A stretch of DNA of 19,978 nt, taken from CBIFWW01 sp966186435 (GTDB taxonomy: Bacteria; Pseudomonadota; Gammaproteobacteria; Enterobacterales; Enterobacteriaceae). The notes under the pieces are model-generated. The model had not been told where the DNA came from and made no database searches. It saw nothing but the letters and a program-made list of their open reading frames with translations. The DNA lies in the NCBI GenBank assembly GCA_966186435.1, contig CBIFWW010000054.1, forward strand, positions 1-19,978, given 5' to 3'. A program made the translations under genes and the position numbers. Positions 1-7,872 of this stretch are shown here, piece by piece. The first letter of the stretch is position 1; the number at the start of each line of letters is the position of its first letter.

Positions 1-37
1 CAAGAAGTTTCAGCTGTGACTGCGGGTTTTGCTCCAT
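1..37 (-). CDS. rpoD: RNA polymerase sigma-70 factor RpoD, first 12 codons only
   Basis: The reverse strand from position 37 reads ATG followed by codons for MEQNPQSQLKLL, the invariant N-terminus of enterobacterial RpoD, and the reading runs off the left edge of the window. RpoD is the primary sigma factor that directs RNA polymerase to housekeeping promoters. It lies downstream of dnaG on the same strand, in the conserved rpsU-dnaG-rpoD operon order, which supports the call despite the tiny fragment. No domain of the protein lies inside the window. In E. coli, rpoD also has its own promoters, including a heat-shock promoter, within the end of dnaG; I did not try to place them here. Confidence 0.93.
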   Translation of the reverse strand, partial: MEQNPQSQLKLL

Positions 38-229
38 AAGACGGTATCCACACTTCAGTATTAGGGTTGGTGTCGGTCGGCGAACCCGCCAACTATAGCG
101 TTACCTTCAGGCGCAGGCTTTGGCTGGCATAAAGGTAGGTGAGGGCACATTTATTTTTTTGCCGCGGCCCTCTCATGCGGCTTTCGGGTTTTCCCGAGTC
201 GTATTCGGCAATTAAGCCGCTCAAATTCG
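38..229 (-). other. dnaG-rpoD intergenic spacer with small hairpins
   Basis: This 192-base spacer carries the mRNA between the dnaG stop and the rpoD start. On the minus strand it holds several short self-complementary stretches: TCGGG-AAAA-CCCGA near 186-199, a CGGC/GCCG pair near 206-219 and GGCG-GGTT-CGCC near 79-90. An A-rich segment follows the GGCCGCGGC stretch near 150-170. None is a convincing intrinsic terminator, which fits read-through into rpoD. In E. coli the corresponding spacer is the site of RNase E processing that lowers dnaG mRNA; that role here is inference by position. Confidence 0.5.
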
Positions 230-1975
230 TTACTTCTTCGCCAGTGCCTGGGTTATCACTAGGACTTCTTCGCGTTCTACCGGGGACAAACCCTCGGTGC
301 GCGAGCGGGCGATTAATTCTGTCAGGCGCAGTTCCAGTGCTGAATCGAATAAATGGTCCAACGCATCGTTGAACGTTTTTTCTGCGATGTCCTTATCTGC
401 TATATCGTCCCACATTGACAGTTTTTCAAGGGTCGGCGCTTCATTTGTGCCGCGATATAGTTCAAGTAACTGCCCGGTGGTCAGCCCCGGCTGCGCCAGG
501 CAAATCTCAACCAATTTGCTAAACAGCGCCAGGCCCGGCATTTTGCTGTGCTCTAACCCTGAAAGCGGTGGCACTAAAGGTGCCAGTTCCGGGTTTTGCA
601 CCAGTAACCCTATAAGTATACGCATGGTTGTGCGTTTTAGCTGAGGGGCCACTGGCGTACTCTGTGCGTCTATCTGCTTAGGCATTAAACGATCAAGCTG
701 CGCATCATCCAGAATCCCGAGTTTATTACCCAGCTCCTGGCGCAAATAGATACGTAAGGTTTCACCCGGTACTTGAGTGATCAGCGGTAACGCCAGGGTA
801 CTGAGTTGCGCCCGGCCATCCGGAGTACTCAGATCCACCTGTGGCATCAGGCTGTTAAACAAAAACGTGGACAGGGGCTGAGCCACATCCATCCGCGCTT
901 CAAAGGCCTCTTTACCCTCTTTACGCACCAGGGTGTCTGGGTCTTCGCCATCGGGCAAAAACATAAAGCGTAGCTGACGACCGTCGGTCATGTAAGGTAA
1001 AGCTGTTTCTAATGCGCGCCATGCCGCCTCTCTTCCTGCCCGGTCACCGTCATAACAACAGATCACGTTGTTGGTTACCCGGAACAGCAGCTGAATATGG
1101 TCAGCGGTGGTGGAGGTTCCCAAAGAAGCCACGGCATAGTTGATGCCGTATTGGGCCAGGGCCACCACATCCATATAGCCTTCCACCACCAACAGGCGGT
1201 TTGGGTCGGCATTGTCTTGCTGCGCTTCATACAGGCCATACAGTTGGCGGCCTTTATGGAAAATATCGGTCTCTGGCGAGTTGAGGTACTTCGGCAGGGC
1301 ATCACCCAATACCCGTCCCCCAAAACCAATGACCCGCCCGCGTTTATCGCGAATAGGGAACATCACCCGTTCACGGAAGCGGTCATAACTCCGGCCCTGA
1401 TCATTGGTGACCAGCATACCGGCATCGATCAGCGATTTGCGATCTTCGCTATTTGCACCAAAGCGTTTTAGGACATTGTCCCAACCTGGTGGCGCATAAC
1501 CAATGGCAAAGCGTTGAATAACGTCCTGGCTTAACCCACGCTGATTCAAATAACGGCGCGCGTTGTCGGCATTAGCCTGGCCTAAGGACTGTTGATAAAA
1601 CCCATTTAGCCCATCCATCAACTGATACAGGCTTTGGCGCTGATGGCGCTCAATCTGACTTGGCCCACTGCCGGATTCAAACGGCACTTCAAGATTGTGC
1701 ATGGTGGCCAGCTCTTCAACGCTTTCGACAAACTCAAGCTTGTCGTAGTTCATTAAAAAATCGATGGCGTTACCGTGCGCCCCGCAGCCGAAGCAGTGGT
1801 AAAACTGTTTTTCACCATTGACGGTGAAAGAGGGGGTTTTCTCGTTATGGAAGGGACAGCACGCGTGATAGTTTTTGCCCTGTTTCTTGAGTTTTACACG
1901 TGCGTCGATAAGGTCGACGATGTCCGTGCGAGCCAGCAAGTCATTGATAAAAACGCGTGGGATACGTCCAGCCAT
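230..1975 (-). CDS. dnaG: DNA primase DnaG
   Basis: This 581-residue protein has exactly the length of E. coli DnaG, the primase that makes RNA primers for chromosomal replication and binds the DnaB helicase. Domains in order are: an N-terminal CHC2 zinc-binding domain with C40, H43, C61 and C64; a catalytic core with the TOPRIM signature LLVVEGYMDVVAL near residue 265 and the acidic metal-binding stretch CYDGDRAG near 309-311; and a helicase-binding C-terminal domain from about residue 435. The start at 1975 gives the canonical MAGRIPRVFINDLL N-terminus. Only a poor Shine-Dalgarno (GGGGC, very close to the ATG) precedes it, consistent with the low translation known for dnaG in E. coli. It follows rpsU across an intergenic terminator and precedes rpoD. 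Confidence 0.98.
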   Translation of the reverse strand: MAGRIPRVFINDLLARTDIVDLIDARVKLKKQGKNYHACCPFHNEKTPSFTVNGEKQFYHCFGCGAHGNAIDFLMNYDKLEFVESVEELATMHNLEVPFESGSGPSQIERHQRQSLYQLMDGLNGFYQQSLGQANADNARRYLNQRGLSQDVIQRFAIGYAPPGWDNVLKRFGANSEDRKSLIDAGMLVTNDQGRSYDRFRERVMFPIRDKRGRVIGFGGRVLGDALPKYLNSPETDIFHKGRQLYGLYEAQQDNADPNRLLVVEGYMDVVALAQYGINYAVASLGTSTTADHIQLLFRVTNNVICCYDGDRAGREAAWRALETALPYMTDGRQLRFMFLPDGEDPDTLVRKEGKEAFEARMDVAQPLSTFLFNSLMPQVDLSTPDGRAQLSTLALPLITQVPGETLRIYLRQELGNKLGILDDAQLDRLMPKQIDAQSTPVAPQLKRTTMRILIGLLVQNPELAPLVPPLSGLEHSKMPGLALFSKLVEICLAQPGLTTGQLLELYRGTNEAPTLEKLSMWDDIADKDIAEKTFNDALDHLFDSALELRLTELIARSRTEGLSPVEREEVLVITQALAKK

Positions 1976-2056
1976 AAGCCCCGTTATTGTTACTCTGTCA
2001 GCCCCAATACATCAGGCTACAGGGTAAACATTTGCTGAAAAAATGCGGCGGGTATA

Positions 2057-2096
2057 AACGAAAACAAGCCGCGCATTCCTTTCGGAAGCACGGCCT
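2057..2096 (-). terminator. rpsU-dnaG intergenic rho-independent terminator
   Basis: On the minus strand, about 45 bases after the rpsU stop, a 13-pair stem (2066-2096, one bulged U) is capped by a GAAA tetraloop closed by a C-G pair and followed by the U-rich run TTGTTTTCGTTTAT. It sits where E. coli has terminator T1, a partial terminator that keeps S21 expression high and primase low while letting some polymerase read through to dnaG and rpoD. Stem and U-tract are read directly; partial read-through is inferred from the operon's known behaviour. Confidence 0.85.
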
Positions 2097-2116
2097 ATAA
2101 ACTACTACTCGGTCTG

Positions 2117-2139
2117 TAATGAGGGGTGGCCCCTCATTA
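2117..2139 (-). other. Perfect hairpin just after the rpsU stop codon
   Basis: TAATGAGGGG and CCCCTCATTA form a perfect 10-pair stem with a three-base loop, starting three bases downstream of the rpsU stop codon. There is no U-tract after it on either strand, so it is not itself a good intrinsic terminator. With the terminator at 2057-2096 it makes a tandem hairpin pair. A likely role is protecting the rpsU mRNA 3' end from exonucleases; this is inference. Confidence 0.6.
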
Positions 2140-2141
2140 AA

Positions 2142-2411
<270 letters not shown>

Positions 2412-2426
2412 TCAAAATGGTGCGGA

Positions 2427-2455
2427 ATTTTACTTCAACTCCTGCTGGTTTGTAA
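2427..2455 (-). promoter_or_regulatory. Proximal sigma-70 promoter candidate of the rpsU operon
   Basis: On the minus strand TTACAA (2450-2455) and TAAAAT (2427-2432) are separated by exactly 17 bases. Predicted transcription start is near 2420, giving a leader of about 63 bases to the rpsU ATG. Each hexamer is a close match to consensus. Confidence 0.65.
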
Positions 2456-2498
2456 AGCAGCAACAGCAAGAGAAAACCGCTATTCGATCAGACCGCGG

Positions 2499-2528
2499 AG
2501 TATACCAGCCTAGGTCAAAGTTGCGCAA
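2499..2528 (-). promoter_or_regulatory. Distal sigma-70 promoter candidate of the rpsU operon
   Basis: On the minus strand TTGCGC (2523-2528) and TATACT (2499-2504) are 18 bases apart, and TGG directly precedes the -10, giving an extended -10 element. E. coli rpsU is also known to have two tandem promoters. This one overlaps the region that must also hold the divergent tsaD promoter. Confidence 0.55.
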
Positions 2529-2591
2529 AGTTTTACAATACGGGGGGGCTATCATAAACTGCGCGCCAGGCAATAGAGGTTGAAAAAAGAC

Positions 2592-3608
2592 ATGCGTGTA
2601 CTGGGTATTGAAACGTCCTGTGATGAAACAGGCATCGCCATCTTTGACGATAAACAGGGTCTTCTGGCTAATCAGTTATATAGTCAGGTAAAACTCCATG
2701 CGGACTACGGTGGCGTCGTGCCAGAACTGGCTTCCCGTGACCATGTGCGTAAGACTGTTCCTCTGATTCAGGCGGCCTTAAAAGAGGCGGGCCTGACCTC
2801 CAAGGATATCGATGCAGTGGCTTATACCGCAGGCCCTGGCCTGGTGGGCGCATTGTTAGTGGGCGCCACTGTGGGCCGCGCTCTGGCCTTTGCCTGGGAT
2901 GTGCCTGCTGTGCCGGTGCACCATATGGAAGGTCACCTGCTGGCGCCGATGTTGGAAGATAACCCGCCCGATTACCCCTTTGTTGCGCTGCTGGTCTCCG
3001 GTGGCCACACCCAATTGATCAGTGTGACTGGCATTGGTGAATATCAGTTGCTGGGTGAATCCATTGACGATGCAGCAGGGGAAGCCTTTGATAAAACGGC
3101 GAAATTGCTGGGTCTGGATTATCCTGGCGGCCCGCTGCTGTCCAAAATGGCTGCCGCTGGCACCCTGGGGCGCTTTAAATTCCCACGACCAATGACAGAC
3201 CGTCCAGGGTTGGATTTCAGTTTCTCCGGTTTGAAAACCTTCGCCGCCAATACTATTCGCGATAACGACGCCGACGATCAGACCCGCGCCGATATTGCCC
3301 GTGCTTTTGAAGATGCGGTGGTAGATACCTTGATGATCAAATGCAAACGCGCGTTGGATCAGACCGGGTTTACGCGCCTGGTGATGGCTGGTGGGGTGAG
3401 TGCTAACCGCACGTTGCGCACCCGGCTGGCGGAGATGATGGAGAAGCGCCGTGGTGAAGTGTTCTACGCTCGCCCCGAGTTTTGTACCGATAACGGGGCG
3501 ATGATTGCCTATGCCGGTATGGTGCGTCTGAAGGCTGGTGGAGTATCAGATCTGGCTGTGAGCGTGCGCCCGCGCTGGCCGTTGGCTGAACTACCGGCTG
3601 CATCCTAA
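2592..3608 (+). CDS. tsaD: tRNA N6-adenosine threonylcarbamoyltransferase TsaD
   Basis: TsaD transfers threonylcarbamoyl from its adenylate to A37 of ANN-decoding tRNAs, working with TsaB and TsaE; TsaC makes the adenylate. The 338-residue sequence has the family signatures in order: IETSCDETG at 6-14, the metal-binding HHMEGH with H111 and H115, SGGHTQ, GESIDDAAGEAFDK, and FCTDNGAMIAYAG near residue 300 with the last metal-binding Asp. I chose the ATG at 2592 because it gives the canonical MRVLGIETS start; an in-frame TTG at 2580 would add MKKD but sits directly on the AGAGG ribosome-binding site. The gene stands alone between divergent rpsU and convergent plsY. Confidence 0.97.
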   Translation: MRVLGIETSCDETGIAIFDDKQGLLANQLYSQVKLHADYGGVVPELASRDHVRKTVPLIQAALKEAGLTSKDIDAVAYTAGPGLVGALLVGATVGRALAFAWDVPAVPVHHMEGHLLAPMLEDNPPDYPFVALLVSGGHTQLISVTGIGEYQLLGESIDDAAGEAFDKTAKLLGLDYPGGPLLSKMAAAGTLGRFKFPRPMTDRPGLDFSFSGLKTFAANTIRDNDADDQTRADIARAFEDAVVDTLMIKCKRALDQTGFTRLVMAGGVSANRTLRTRLAEMMEKRRGEVFYARPEFCTDNGAMIAYAGMVRLKAGGVSDLAVSVRPRWPLAELPAAS

Positions 3609-3642
3609 AAAAACCTCCGATGGCAGCATCGGAGGTTTTTTT
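3607..3642. terminator. Bidirectional terminator between tsaD and plsY
   Basis: ACCTCCGATG and CATCGGAGGT form a perfect stem with a GCAG loop, flanked by an A7 tract on the left and T7 on the right, so an intrinsic terminator is present on both strands. It begins inside the tsaD stop codon and ends nine bases before the plsY stop on the other strand, serving both convergent genes. Confidence 0.95.
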
Positions 3643-3651
3643 CATCGGGAA

Positions 3652-4272
3652 TTATTCAGGTTTGCTCTCGGTTTTTTTCCGCCGTAATTTCTTCCAGATT
3701 TTCCCTTCCTGCCCGCGCCATAAGCGCTGGATATTGTCATGATGGCGAATCAGGATCAGGCAGGAGAGCATCGCCACCGGGAAGGTGAATTGGGGCTTGA
3801 ACCACCATACGTAGAAGGGCGCGATCAGGGCGCTGATGATGGCACCCAGGGATGAGTAGCCACTGAGCAGCACGCTTAGCACCCAGGTAAAGGCCATGAC
3901 CCCGGTTAAGTCCCAACCAATGGGTGCAATTGCCCCAAAGGCCGTGGCAACCCCTTTACCGCCGCGAAAATTAAAAAATACCGGCCAGATATGGCCCATG
4001 CAGGCGGCGATGGCAATAAGCCCCAGCCAGAAAGGAGTTACCCCTAAAGCCCAGGCGGCCCAAACCGGTAACATCCCTTTCAGGACATCAAAAATCAGTA
4101 CCGCAATAGCAGCACCTTTGCCACCAATGCGTAACACATTTGTAGCCCCGGGGTTGCCGGAGCCATTCTCTCGCGGATCGGGTAAACCGGCGATGCGGCA
4201 AACCAAAATGGCGCTTGAAATTGAGCCACAAAGATACGCGAGAACCATCATTCCAGGCGCGATTGCACTCAT
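3652..4272 (-). CDS. plsY: Acyl-phosphate:glycerol-3-phosphate acyltransferase PlsY
   Basis: PlsY acylates position 1 of glycerol-3-phosphate from acyl-phosphate, the first committed step of phospholipid synthesis, in the inner membrane. The 206-residue protein is almost wholly hydrophobic with several membrane segments and carries the conserved loops GSGNPGATN (substrate binding) and FRGGKGVAT, and RHHDNIQRL towards the C-terminus, which ends in a basic tail. The frame is open for another 57 codons upstream, but the ATG at 4272 gives MSAIAPGM as in E. coli YgiH/PlsY, and the upstream part would run into folB. It diverges from folB with 105 bases between the starts. In E. coli the ttd genes lie between plsY and tsaD; here they do not. 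Confidence 0.96.
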   Translation of the reverse strand: MSAIAPGMMVLAYLCGSISSAILVCRIAGLPDPRENGSGNPGATNVLRIGGKGAAIAVLIFDVLKGMLPVWAAWALGVTPFWLGLIAIAACMGHIWPVFFNFRGGKGVATAFGAIAPIGWDLTGVMAFTWVLSVLLSGYSSLGAIISALIAPFYVWWFKPQFTFPVAMLSCLILIRHHDNIQRLWRGQEGKIWKKLRRKKTESKPE

Positions 4273-4377
4273 AACGCAGTACCGTTTTGAAAATGTCGTT
4301 TTATCCTCAGCATCTGTGGATAATACGCATATTTCGCCGGGAGTGATATCCGGCATGGCTAAAAACAGGCGAAGGCA

Positions 4378-4737
4378 ATGGACATCGTATTTATAGAGCA
4401 ACTTTCGGCATTCACCACCATCGGCGTATATGACTGGGAACAAACCATTGAGCAGCGTTTGGTGTTCGATATCGAAATGGGCTGGGATAACCGCAAGGCA
4501 GCCGCCAGTGATGACGTTAATGATTGTCTAAGCTATGCCGACATAAGTGAAACTGTCATAAAACACGTGGAGAATGGCCGTTTCGCATTGGTGGAGCGCG
4601 TGGCTGAAGAGGTGGCAGAATTATTGTTAACCCGCTTCAACGCACCCTGGGTGCGGATCAAGTTAAGCAAGCCTGGCGCGGTAGCGCGGGCGGAAAACGT
4701 GGGCGTTATCATCGAACGTGGCGATCGTCCTAAATAA
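4378..4737 (+). CDS. folB: Dihydroneopterin aldolase FolB
   Basis: FolB cleaves 7,8-dihydroneopterin to 6-hydroxymethyl-7,8-dihydropterin and glycolaldehyde in folate synthesis and can also epimerise the substrate. The 119-residue sequence has the family's active-site residues at the expected positions: E21 in GVYDWEQ, Y53 in CLSYADI and K98 in IKLSKPGA. Length is slightly less than the 122 residues of the E. coli enzyme, the difference being in the extreme C-terminal tail. Start ATG at 4378 gives MDIVFIEQL, preceded by AGGCGAAGG. It is followed after 119 bases by bacA on the same strand, with no terminator visible between them. Confidence 0.97.
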   Translation: MDIVFIEQLSAFTTIGVYDWEQTIEQRLVFDIEMGWDNRKAAASDDVNDCLSYADISETVIKHVENGRFALVERVAEEVAELLLTRFNAPWVRIKLSKPGAVARAENVGVIIERGDRPK

Positions 4738-4800
4738 AATTTATCGGGCTGCTCACTAAACCATTTCGTGTTTATCTAGTCATATAACAGATGTTTTTTA

Positions 4801-4829
4801 TTGGTGGTTCGCGCAACCTCCTTTTTATA
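4801..4829 (+). promoter_or_regulatory. Weak promoter candidate upstream of bacA
   Basis: TTGGTG (4801-4806) and TTTATA (4824-4829) are spaced by 17 bases in the 119-base folB-bacA gap. The -35 is a fair match and the -10 a moderate one. The surrounding AT-rich stretch offers alternative hexamers, so the exact site is uncertain. Confidence 0.3.
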
Positions 4830-4856
4830 TTTTTACCTGGTTAAAGGATTGTGTTG

Positions 4857-5669
4857 ATGGGCGATGTGCATTCGCTGTTTATCGCGGCGATTTTAGGTGT
4901 GGTTGAGGGGTTGACCGAATTTTTACCCGTTTCTTCAACGGGCCATATGATCATCGTTGGTCACCTGCTGGGCTTTGAGGGTGACGTGGCCAAATCCTTT
5001 GAGGTGGTGATCCAGTTAGGTTCTATTCTGGCGGTGGTGGTGATGTTCTGGCGCCGCCTGTTTGGGTTGATCGGTATTGGCAAGCAGCCCCACGAAGGCA
5101 CCGGCACTGGGCAGCTCTCGCTAATCCACATTCTGCTTGGTATGGCGCCGGCTGTAGTACTGGGGTTGATCTTCCACGACTACATCAAATCCCTATTTAA
5201 CCCTATCAACGTGATGTACGCCCTGGTTGTCGGCGGCGTGTTGCTGATTGTGGCGGAACTGTTTAAGCCGAAAAAACCGCGGGCAGAAGGGGTGGACGAT
5301 ATGTCTTATCTCCAGGCTTTTCTGATTGGCTGTTTCCAGTGTCTGGCCCTGTGGCCGGGCTTCTCCCGCTCGGGCGCGACGATTTCCGGTGGGATGTTGG
5401 CAGGGGTTAGCCGCTATGCGGCCTCTGAGTTCTCTTTCCTGCTGGCGGTGCCGATGATGATGGGCGCGACGGGCCTGGATCTTTATAAGAGCATGAAGTT
5501 TTTAAACTTGGGTGACTTGCCGATGTTTGCCGTCGGGTTTGTAACGGCGTTTATCGTGGCATTGTTTGCGATTAAAACCTTCCTGCACATTATCAAACGT
5601 ATTTCGTTCATTCCCTTCGCTATCTACCGCTTTATCGTGGCAGCAGCCGTTTACATGGTATTCATGTAA
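4857..5669 (+). CDS. bacA: Undecaprenyl-diphosphatase UppP (BacA)
   Basis: UppP dephosphorylates undecaprenyl pyrophosphate to the lipid carrier used for peptidoglycan and other envelope polymers; overexpression gives bacitracin resistance. The 270-residue membrane protein contains the two signature regions: EGLTEFLPVSSTGH at residues 17-30 (catalytic Glu and Ser/His residues) and PGFSRSGATIS in the second half, with multiple hydrophobic segments. ATG at 4857 is preferred because AAGGA lies eight bases upstream; the in-frame GTG at 4851 and TTG at 4854 are too close to it. Compared with E. coli the loop after FGLIGI is shortened by a few residues. It converges with cca, the two stop codons being 14 bases apart. 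Confidence 0.97.
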   Translation: MGDVHSLFIAAILGVVEGLTEFLPVSSTGHMIIVGHLLGFEGDVAKSFEVVIQLGSILAVVVMFWRRLFGLIGIGKQPHEGTGTGQLSLIHILLGMAPAVVLGLIFHDYIKSLFNPINVMYALVVGGVLLIVAELFKPKKPRAEGVDDMSYLQAFLIGCFQCLALWPGFSRSGATISGGMLAGVSRYAASEFSFLLAVPMMMGATGLDLYKSMKFLNLGDLPMFAVGFVTAFIVALFAIKTFLHIIKRISFIPFAIYRFIVAAAVYMVFM

Positions 5670-5683
5670 TCAGGGAGTGGCCC

Positions 5684-6925
5684 TCAGCCTTGGGGCTGGG
5701 GGCAATCCTGCGCTTTCCACTCCATTAGGGCATCCGCCCGGCGCTTGCTCAGCTCTTCACGAATTTCCAAGCCCTTAAACCCGGCGGCTACCACTGCTTT
5801 GGTGGAGACACTCTGCGCCACTTCCCAGGCTTCACGCAGCAACCGCCCCTGTGGGTAATCGGTATGCTCCAGCCCCTTCCTGCCCCGTGAGTCAGCCTCG
5901 CTGGTGAGGGCGATTTGCTCCACCCGCCACGGCTTACGCCAGGCATCAAGGCTATCAAACAGTTTTACCAAGGTTTGTGGCCGCAGAATGGCGATGGTGT
6001 GGATCAGATCGTGATACTCCGCCACCAGTTTAGCCAGATCGCGTACGTCGTTAGGCACCCGCATCCGCTGGCAAAGTTGCTCCACTAACTTCACCCCTGC
6101 CGGGCCGTGCCCATGATGGCGCGGCCACATCTCACGGGGTGTCAGGCCCTTACCTAAATCGTGGCATAGGGCGGCAAAGCGCACGTCTACCGCATCGCTC
6201 AACTGGGCGGCGATAGCGAGCGTCATCAGGGTGTGAACCCCAGAGTCGATTTCCGGGTGCCATTTTTCCGGGGCTGGGACGCCAAATAATGCATCCACTT
6301 CCGGGAACAGCACCGCCAGTGCGCCACAGTCGCGCAAGACCTGGAAATAGACCTGCGGGTTGGCGGTGGTGAGGGCTTTTTCTGTCTCTTTCCATACCCG
6401 TTCGGCAGTGAGATGCGCCAAATCACCGGCCTGGGTCATCTCAGCCATTAACGCCTGGGTCTCTGGGGCGATACGGAAGTTCAAATGGGCGAAGCGGGCG
6501 GCAAAGCGTGCGATACGCAATACCCGGAGTGGATCTTCGTTAAAGGCAGGGGAGATATGGCGTAGCCAGCGTTGAGTGATATCGTTCTGGCCGTGGTAAG
6601 GGTCGATAAAGCTACCGTCATCGGCCTGGGCGATAGCGTTGATGGTCAGATCGCGGCGCAGTAAATCCTGCTCCAGCGTGACATCCGGGGCGGCATAACA
6701 GGTAAAACCGGTATAACCTTGGCCAGATTTACGCTCGGTGCGTGCCAGAGCATATTCTTCGTGGGATTCAGGGTGTAAAAACACCGGGAAGTCGCGGCCA
6801 ACTTGTTGGTAGCCCGCATCCAGCATTTGCTGGGGCGTTGCTCCGATAACCACCCAGTCCCGGTCTTTGACCGGCAACCCCAATAACGCATCCCTTACCG
6901 CACCACCCACCAGATAACGCTTCAC
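5684..6925 (-). CDS. cca: Multifunctional CCA-adding enzyme
   Basis: Cca adds or repairs the 3' CCA of tRNAs without a template. The 413-residue protein has a class II nucleotidyltransferase head with LVGGAVRDALLG and the metal-binding DRDW, then RRDLTINA, a tRNA-binding middle, and an HD domain (RFAALCHDLGKGLTP, then HHGHGPAG) that in enterobacterial Cca has 2',3'-cyclic phosphodiesterase and phosphatase activity. Two GTG starts are in frame. I chose 6925, which gives MKRYLVGG, aligned with the E. coli start, and places GGAGAGG five bases upstream; 6931 would overlap that site. It follows ygiM on the same strand with an 83-base gap. Confidence 0.95.
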   Translation of the reverse strand: MKRYLVGGAVRDALLGLPVKDRDWVVIGATPQQMLDAGYQQVGRDFPVFLHPESHEEYALARTERKSGQGYTGFTCYAAPDVTLEQDLLRRDLTINAIAQADDGSFIDPYHGQNDITQRWLRHISPAFNEDPLRVLRIARFAARFAHLNFRIAPETQALMAEMTQAGDLAHLTAERVWKETEKALTTANPQVYFQVLRDCGALAVLFPEVDALFGVPAPEKWHPEIDSGVHTLMTLAIAAQLSDAVDVRFAALCHDLGKGLTPREMWPRHHGHGPAGVKLVEQLCQRMRVPNDVRDLAKLVAEYHDLIHTIAILRPQTLVKLFDSLDAWRKPWRVEQIALTSEADSRGRKGLEHTDYPQGRLLREAWEVAQSVSTKAVVAAGFKGLEIREELSKRRADALMEWKAQDCPQPQG

Positions 6926-7008
6926 TTGCACCTCTCCACCTAACCCACGTCGCTCAATGATACGTTAAGTGTAGGGGAGAGGCGAACCCAATGGGGGCAG
7001 GAAGTGGA

Positions 7009-7629
7009 TCAGCTCATCCAGCGGTCTTTACGCTTACGGCTTGGGATCATATGCGGTAACAGCAGGCCCAGGATCAGACCAATACCAGCCACGCCGCCGC
7101 CATACATAAACCACTGCATGATGATGGCACGCTGTTTGTCATCTAACTGGACGTTAGCGGCACTGACCTTCTTCTGAGCGACGATCAGCTCGTTTTTCAG
7201 CTTCTGGTTTTCACTTTTCAGCCCATTGATAACGCTGTCACTCTGGCCCACTTTCCGCTGCATTTCCGCGGTGCGTTGGTTCCAAGTATTATCAATGTTA
7301 GTTAATTTTTCGGTCAGGGTTTTGACCTGATTTTCCAGATCCGGCACCCGTACTTTCAGGCTTGGCTCGTTAGTTAACTGGGCCAGCGGGATCGAGGCGG
7401 TACGGTTGTTTTGGTCCCGCACTTGGGCGTATTTGGTTTCTGGATTAGTTTGCAGAAGAGTGACGGGCTCCCCGGCATTAATGGAGCCAACAAGGCGGTA
7501 ATTATCGCCAGGGCCGCTGCTGACCCAGGTGTTGAGTTCATCGGAAACGTAACGCTTCTCTTCACTGTGGGCCGCTACGGAAACGCTCAATGTTGCTAAA
7601 GTAAGGAAAATTAGGGGTAATTTTTGCAT
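7009..7629 (-). CDS. ygiM: YgiM, membrane-anchored SH3-domain protein (TIGR04211)
   Basis: The function is not established; the protein matches E. coli YgiM closely along all 206 residues. Visible parts are: a signal peptide (MQKLPLIFLTLATLSVSVAA, cleavage near HS-EE), a bacterial SH3-like domain at about 25-90 (RYVSDELNTWVSSGPGDNYR onwards), a long hydrophilic coiled coil at about 95-165, one membrane segment at about 172-195, and a positively charged end RKRKDRWMS. This predicts a periplasmic SH3 domain and stalk anchored to the inner membrane. The ATG at 7629 starts a proper signal peptide; the longer open frame upstream does not. No Shine-Dalgarno is evident, and a three-codon ATG ACG GTA TAA frame overlaps the start codon. 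A Fur-like box lies upstream. Confidence 0.9.
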   Translation of the reverse strand: MQKLPLIFLTLATLSVSVAAHSEEKRYVSDELNTWVSSGPGDNYRLVGSINAGEPVTLLQTNPETKYAQVRDQNNRTASIPLAQLTNEPSLKVRVPDLENQVKTLTEKLTNIDNTWNQRTAEMQRKVGQSDSVINGLKSENQKLKNELIVAQKKVSAANVQLDDKQRAIIMQWFMYGGGVAGIGLILGLLLPHMIPSRKRKDRWMS

Positions 7630-7872
7630 TATACCGTCATTATTGTGATGTGAGTGGAACGAAGGTCGTCCCCCCAGTTTGGCGGCGGCTGACACGAAAT
7701 TGAATGAGAATCATCCAGGTCATTTTGCATGGCCAAGGGAGAACTACTGCCAAACGTGGCTGCGCCAGGTGCCGTGAACATGGCAATTTGGCGCAAAATA
7801 ATATCTACTGACAATCAATCCTACACTAAGTTCTACTGGTTTTTATTAATCCCCTCAAGGGTGAGCACGCAC
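7630..7872. other. Divergent intergenic region ygiM/ygiF
   Basis: This is the longest gene-free stretch of the window, 243 bases. Besides the Fur-like 12-mer I see AT-rich sequence at 7792-7860 with CTGACA near 7810 that could belong to the ygiF promoter, but no pair of hexamers is convincing. A frame open from 7729 into ygiF lacks similarity to the family and is best read as untranslated leader. Confidence 0.45.
7703..7714. promoter_or_regulatory. Fur-box-like sequence between ygiM and ygiF
   Basis: AATGAGAATCAT matches 11 of the 12 central bases of the Fur box core AATGATAATCAT. The outer flanks match poorly. The same 12-mer occurs, in the other orientation, upstream of zupT. It lies 74 bases before the ygiM start and 158 before the ygiF start. 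Iron control by Fur is inference. Confidence 0.35.

Noticed and set aside
2580..2591. TTG start for TsaD four codons upstream of the ATG
   Set aside because: It directly follows the AGAGG ribosome-binding site with no spacing, and the family begins MRVLGIETS.
4287..4324. TTGAAA with GATAAT as a folB promoter
   Set aside because: The two hexamers are 26 bases apart, too far for sigma-70 recognition.
5682..5701. GC-rich hairpin (CCTCAGCC / GGCTGGGG) at the bacA/cca junction as a terminator
   Set aside because: It lies in the last codons of cca and has no U-tract on either strand, so I did not call it a terminator.
7627..7632. Perfect TATAAT directly at the ygiM start as a promoter for a leaderless mRNA
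   Set aside because: The hexamer overlaps the ATG itself, so transcription would start inside the gene, and no -35 stands 16-18 bases upstream.
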